Below are positions 58,269-64,000 of a stretch of 64,000 nt of DNA, piece by piece. The position numbers and the translations under genes were made by a program. Under the pieces are notes generated by a model. That model ran no database searches. It saw only the letters and a program-made list of their open reading frames with translations, and had not been told where the DNA came from. The stretch lies in assembly GCF_027596085.1 (NCBI RefSeq), contig NC_072460.1:15390826-15454825 (forward strand). Reading direction: 5' to 3'. This DNA comes from Anoplopoma fimbria. Taxonomy: Eukaryota; Chordata; Actinopteri; Perciformes; Anoplopomatidae. Numbering within the stretch: the stretch's first letter is position 1; every line of letters begins with the position of its first letter.

Positions 58269-59246
58269 CTGATGATGATGGTGGTCGCTGTGTTCGGGCT
58301 GTTGGCAGTTAGTTTCTCTTTGTCATTAAAAAGTTGGAGGCCGTTGGTGTTCCTCCTCCGCTGTTTGGCCTTTCTGCTTGTCTTGAGTCAATCAAATAAT
58401 AATTTTGTTGAGATGTATTTGAGTCTCAAAGAAATCCAGTTCTCTGTTATAGAATTCAAAACCACAGCAGAGTTGAGATCTAAAACTGTGAGCGAAGCAT
58501 CAACAGAAAGAGTCCAGCAGGAAGCCTGAACTTTATCTACTCGCAGGTCTTCAGGGCAAGTCTGCTCCACTTTTAATTGTAGTTTCGCAATACTTTTTGG
58601 ATGTTTACATGCACAGATAGCCCAGGATTACTGCTGTGTCATTTCCCAGGATGTCATTTACTTTGAAAATCAGCTGTTGGGTAAGTTCTGCGTAAAGCTG
58701 CTGCTCCTACAGACAACGTTGTCAGTCTCAGTTTCTGGAAATCCCCAAACTCACTCACTCAGACAGACAGTTTGAGTTCAGTCAGGCTTTCGTTGCCTTG
58801 GTGAAACTTTCAATGTCCCGTTATGTAGTGAAAAAACCCCCCATTTTGAAGCTGAGGTTAATAAAAGTCAAATCCAAGTAAACCAGCTCAATAACAAAAC
58901 GTCTCATATCTGAGGAGAGAAGAGAAGCAGCAGTCAGTTTGTGATCTCTCCAGTTCAGCTCCTGTGACACCGAACGCTTAAACAAAATCTGCTTGGACAG
59001 GGAGTCTCTCTACGTTGTTGCCTTCCAGTTACTCTTCCTTGTTCGTCCTCCTCTTCCTCACACACCTTCTCTCTCGCTCTTCCAAAACTCACTTCCCATT
59101 CCTCTTCTTCCAAACAAGTAGTGACTGCTGTGATTGTCTGTTCGCAGCTTCCTCACCATCCACAGTAACGTGTGAGTCTGTGTGAGAGGACTGATCTGAG
59201 TTGGGGGGCGTCAGGTTTCAGCCCAGTGCCTCTGAAATAATCTCAA

Positions 59247-59287
<41 letters not shown>

Positions 59288-60430
59288 CATATCAGGCAGT
59301 GGCTGGTATGTGGACGCATTAAGACCATGGCAGGCTGTGCTCTTTCTACTGTTACACACACTCACTGTCCTCTTGAAGGTGCTAACTGTAGCCATTTAAT
59401 TTGAATACCAATAATTACCACATTAATTAAGAGACACTTTTATTACTGTTAACTAACGGGACTACTGCAGAAAAGTCAGGCAAACTCTACGTGTAGCAAT
59501 ATTTCCATGCACAGTACAACCTATTTATTGAGTTCAAGTCAAGTGTTTTGCTTTTTGTGTGTCCCTATTCAGCATTTATATAACATAATATAATAATTTA
59601 ATACATGGCTTATAACGTACTATAGTGTGGCTGTAAGCAGATATAAGGTCATTTTTATTATTTTATTAAATCAATCTTTTCTTAATTGTATATGTTAATT
59701 TTATTTAGGTGTTATATCCAGTATTTTCTGCTTTACATATACACGTATCATTTTAAGTGTTTCACTAAATTGTCATTCATTCACTGTTTATATGTAGTGT
59801 ATGTTTATATACTGTTTGTGATATGTTTTATATTTGAACATGGTATCTACAGGAATTTTTTTAGCTTGGATAGTTAGCCAGGAATGTGTTTTTTTTTCCT
59901 GGTTAAATTGCTCAAATCAGTTTTCTTTTTTGGGGGGTAAATTGCTTTTCTTATAAACTTCTTATTTTTAAAGTTTGTGATGCATGAAATAAAATCTTTC
60001 AACACATTAATAATTATCACAACTATGCAATATTCAACAGCATAAGTACTATGACATATATCATAGTAAATAGAATCATCATTTTTAATCTTAACTATAC
60101 AAAACTACTAATTCAGGACAAAATTATAAACTAACTTGGGGTCTTGGATAGGGAATATGACAATGACACAATTCATTTCACCTGATGTATCTGCTGCACA
60201 CAGCTAAATTGGTAGTTTAGTGTAGTTTGGTCAATTCTTTAATGGTTCCTAGGTTACAAGAAAACAATAATAATGTCATGTTTATAGAAAATTAAAGTCT
60301 GAATAATTAGCCGAGAATGTGGCGTATAGTTTTGTTATGCTTTAAATTTCTACAAGGTACTTTCATTTTGTGGTGATCTTGGCAGTACCTGTGGACAAAA
60401 GCAGTGATGTTTCCGAGCAAACGAGTCCCT
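58269..60430. other. 5' region of the TRIM gene and intergenic DNA
   Basis: Should contain the TRIM promoter and possible non-coding exon sequence; no TATA box was identified with confidence. A CT-rich stretch lies at about 59030-59120 and a CA run at 59248-59280. The rest is AT-rich. Confidence 0.4.
59248..59280. repeat. CA microsatellite
   Basis: About 16 CA units upstream of the TRIM gene. Confidence 0.9.
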
Positions 60431-60433
60431 TTG

Positions 60434-60726
60434 GTACCTCTATATTAATTTCAGCAGGGTCTGACTGTCTTCCCCACTTAGTCCTGATTCTCTCGTGCTC
60501 CCCTCCAGCATTACGGCCTTAACCCCCAGCATCATGGTGTTGTTGTTGGTTCCCAGCGAGGACCAGCAGAGCAGCGAGGCGACGCTCTGCTCCCGGCCAG
60601 GTGAGGAGCTCTTCTTCTCGTGCCGGAGCTCCAACTGCAAGTTGAAGGTGGCAGCGAAACCGGATCTGTGTCTGTCGGCGGTCGGCTGGTCACTACCGGA
60701 GGCCCTGCTGGAATGTGAGCTGAAGG
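60434..60726. other. GC-rich coding-like island, strand unclear
   Basis: About 290 bp with many CpG, in AT-rich surroundings, open on both strands. Minus reading: after a possible acceptor (cacattccag|) about 92 codons including FAATFNLQLELRHEKKSS and ESGLSGEDSQTLLKLI, then TAG. Plus reading: MVLLLVPSEDQQSSEATL and on, with a donor-like GGCCAG|gtgagg inside. Neither matches a family I recognise. It could be a single exon of a gene beyond the right edge, or a degenerate copy. Confidence 0.35.
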
Positions 60727-60779
60727 AGTTTCTGGTGAACTTGTGTGCTGTAAATCAGTTGACAGGTGTTAAGAATAAT

Positions 60780-63700
60780 TATAAAGAAATGGCCAATATT
60801 CCAGCAGATTGTCTCCTTTACTTTTGTAGGTCATATAGAGGTGTCAGTATTACATTGAGACTGTTTTATAACCAGTTAAATATTCCTTTTAGTAACTTTA
60901 ACATTTCATTTGTTTTGATTTTTTACTTTATTTTGAATCGTTTATCACGTCAATTTATTTCACAATATGACTATTGCCACTTTTTACAGATGAAGAGTGA
61001 GACCCATTTCACATTAACTTCATCTTTTCTGCCCACTTCTTTTCATATTACATGCTGCATTTGTGTGATTTCAGTAGACACTTAACTTTAATTATACCAT
61101 CTATGCTAAAACATTCAACAAAACATTTCATGAAATAAAGCAAGTGCAGAGTCAAACATGTTACGATAATAATACAAAAGTATCCAATAAGGACACATTT
61201 TAAAGCTGACTCTGGATTGAGTATGTGACTATCACTTAGAGATCTCATTTAAAAGAGGAATTCCACCAATTGAACACATCACATTCTGTTTCCAGGTCTT
61301 GTGGAGCACTACGGCATATGACAAAAGTTATATAAAGCCTCAACTGACACAGCAACTTGACTACAAGTTTGTACACAAATGTGGGGGTTAAGGGTTAGAA
61401 ACAAAGACACTGTGAGAAAAGAGGCTCTGTGGCAACAGAAACATTTATTTTACAACAGTGCATCATATACTTCATTTACCCACACATCTGTGCAGATGCA
61501 AACATCATCAGTCCATGCTAACAACAGAAAAACCTCTAAGTCTCTATGTACTGTGCCACTGCGTGTATATACAGCAGGTCTGTCATTTTGCCACATCATT
61601 GTCAAATAGGTTCACATCTAAAATTCTATACATCCCCCTCGACACGCAAGCTAATTATTAACTGAGTATTAAAAACATAAGAAAAATGAAATAAATAAAA
61701 TAATGCTTCGATATCATTTTCATCTGGTCGCTGTATTCACTGACATCAGTTCTTGTTATTAATTAGTCATTGTTTTAGATCTAACAGTGGAAGTTTCTAG
61801 TCTTAAACCCCGCATTCACTCAGACACTGTTGCATGTTTGGTCAATAGAGGAAAAATTACAAGAAAGGAAAGGAGGGATTTTAACAGTGTGGCATTTCAG
61901 TGAACACATGACATGAAGCACACAACTAATCAAGAGAAATCAGATTTCAAAGGAGCATCTTCAGGTTTCATAAAAACTCTTTAAAAGGTTCCTAAAAACA
62001 TAATTTTAATCCTTAATTGGAGTCCAAAACCTGAATACCAAACTTAAATACTACAACAAGGAATACAAATCAGACATAAGCAGCCCGTTTTGAACTGTTA
62101 AAATGTGTTTACCTTAGCAGACAATACATATTGTGTTTACTCTTAGCTCTATTCTTTTGGCTTCAAACTCGGCTATTTAAGAACCTTTCTTTTATGATTA
62201 TGAACCTGCAGATCCCCTGAAACCTTTGAAATTTGCAATAGGACGTTTGGAAGAGAATAGGAGAGAATTATTTAGCTCATATTGCACCGTCTCATGATAT
62301 GTATAAATACATAATGAACAAAGTGTTTGATTGAGGAATCGAAGGAAATATATTGAATAAATTAGCCCGGTTGGTTCAATCACAACAAAAATCTAACTGT
62401 TCACACAAACAACCACAATGTTCCTGTATTTCCTACTTTAGCAGAGCTGGAGTGCTACTTGTGTTTGACAAATAAAGAAAATCTACAAAAAAATAAAAAT
62501 AAAATGGGACAATTATACGCTACGTAATCAGTCTGGTTGTTGTAAACTGCCCTTACATTGCTATCAGGATTATATAATCTACAAAACTGCTGCCACATCA
62601 ACAAATAAGACTTTGGATTTCAACATCCTCCCTTCATTAACAACATAAATAAGAAAAGAAAAAACAATGAAAAGCAATTCTACAGAGACAAATAGAAGAA
62701 AAAAAAAGTGTTCAACTTGAAATACAGTGACTTAAAATCTAAACATACACTTTAAACGACATGTACAGCATTTTTACTTTCTCACAAAACAAATTGGAAA
62801 CTAAAAACACACAAATAGTGGGCTGAATCAGTGTTTAGATGTCTGGAGGAAACCAAGAGGTCACTAATGTACGATATTGTACTTTGTAATGTCTCTACTA
62901 ATAACACTGGCTCCCACAGCACACACACAGCTCTCCAAACTCAATCCTTTGTGTGCGGAAGAGAAAGTGGATCAAGGTTAAAACACAAAAGAAGGAAGTG
63001 AGGGGAAGAGGAAGAGGAGCGTGGCAAATCTACAATGGAGTAGCGTTAATAACATGTGACGTGACAAATTATTACTGCTACTACTCAGAAAATGAAGCAA
63101 TATGATAACTTTCTCAAGACATAATAGGAGTTAGTTATTACTAGACCTTTTCAGACTTCTCAAAGAAGCAGGATTTTCTGTGAGGGAGTAGAGTAACAAA
63201 CCCGTCACAGACAACATTTAGCAGAACTATTCGTCTGCTGGCTGCTGTGGATTTCCAGGTATCTGTTCAGTCGGGTGTTTCCTCAAGGAAGCTGTTTCTG
63301 TCTGGCTGAAAACTTCTACGATTAATCACGCAGTATTATTGTGCTGGACGACAGAGGAAGTTGACTTTCTCAGAGTGTCTGCATGCCATACTTGCAAAAA
63401 AAAGGTGAAGGGATCTCTCTAGGATGTTAATTAGACCTTTTCACTTCCATTTTGCAACAGCAAAACTTATAAAACCTACAATTACTTCAGAATAGAGAGG
63501 CACAAAACCTGTTGAACCAGATCTAAGTGAGCAAACTGTTTCAATTGTGAGGGTACATTATGCCAGCGGGACAGCATTTATTTAAGTGAGAGCTGCTCTT
63601 CCCACACATTAGGGCACACTTTGATGTTCACAAGGGTATTGAGGACAAATAAACTACCCTGATCGTGGTCATAAGCAGGAACACTTTGCTCTTGCAATAA

Positions 63701-64000
63701 AGTTGTACTTTACACAACAAGTGTTGCTGGAGTATTGACCTCTTTGGATATTTAAACAGCCACGGCACCCCACAGTCCTTTAAACTCCTAACTGAACACA
63801 TAGACGGGATCACTGACATTCTTCCAGCTTTGGGCCGAGAGAGAAGCCTTAAGAGAGTTTCCTCACAAGCTAAAAGGAAACAGCTTTTTTCTCATCCACA
63901 AGCAGTTTCTGAGTATATGAAGAACAACATTTTTAGACATCAAGGTTAAAACACTAGTAAGACATGTCAAAAACTCTTCCCTGGAACGCATTGCATAAAT
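60780..64000. other. AT-rich region, possible 3' UTR of a minus-strand gene
   Basis: No coding exons or clear mobile elements. AATAAA on the minus strand at 61444-61449, followed to the right by 2.5 kb of repeat-poor sequence, would suit the 3' UTR of a gene located right of the window. This is inference only. Confidence 0.25.

Noticed and set aside
60720..61085. Right part of a 196-codon plus-strand frame
   Set aside because: Base composition becomes AT-rich and Phe/Ile-rich with no codon bias, so it is a chance extension beyond the GC-rich island.

Overview
The window looks like nuclear DNA of a ray-finned, probably percomorph, fish. It has intron-split genes with GT-AG junctions, AT-rich introns and intergenic DNA, many long CA/GT, TA, GA and ATAG microsatellites, fish-type MITEs and a tRNA-derived SINE. 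The neighbours ppdpf and tpd52l2 have human orthologues in the same chromosome region (20q13.33). No bacterial, phage, plasmid or CRISPR content was seen.

Layout: 1-3.1 kb is AT-rich with no convincing gene. At 3.1-6.4 kb two or three plus-strand exons form the 3' part of an unidentified gene. At 10.1-14.9 kb lies ppdpf (minus; four coding exons, 111 codons, TATA-type promoter). At 16.1-16.8 kb are two tRNA genes, Ser(AGA) on minus and Glu(CTC) on plus. At 17.6-39.7 kb lies tpd52l2 (minus; ten coding exons including three cassette-type exons, long 3' UTR). At 43.3-58.3 kb lies a MuRF-family TRIM E3 ligase gene (minus; twelve coding exons plus a candidate alternative last exon). At 60.4-60.8 kb is a GC-rich, coding-like island of unknown identity. 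At 61.4-64 kb the DNA is AT-rich and may be the 3' UTR of a minus-strand gene beyond the right edge.

All junctions of the three recognised genes were followed base by base and the reading frame closes across each one. Predicted lengths are 111 aa (ppdpf), 254 aa (tpd52l2 with every cassette) and 914 aa (TRIM with the membrane tail).

The TRIM gene is the most unusual object. Its MuRF RING, B-box and helical core are followed by a tail of more than 500 residues. The tail holds a Pro/Glu-rich exon, part of which is tandemly duplicated as an in-frame potential cassette, a 38-codon Glu run made by a GAA repeat, an acidic region, and a choice of two last exons: a hydrophobic tail anchor or a soluble Ser/Arg-rich end. 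Several of its splice sites sit inside or beside microsatellites. The genes do not form a functional pathway together; they are ordinary vertebrate neighbours.
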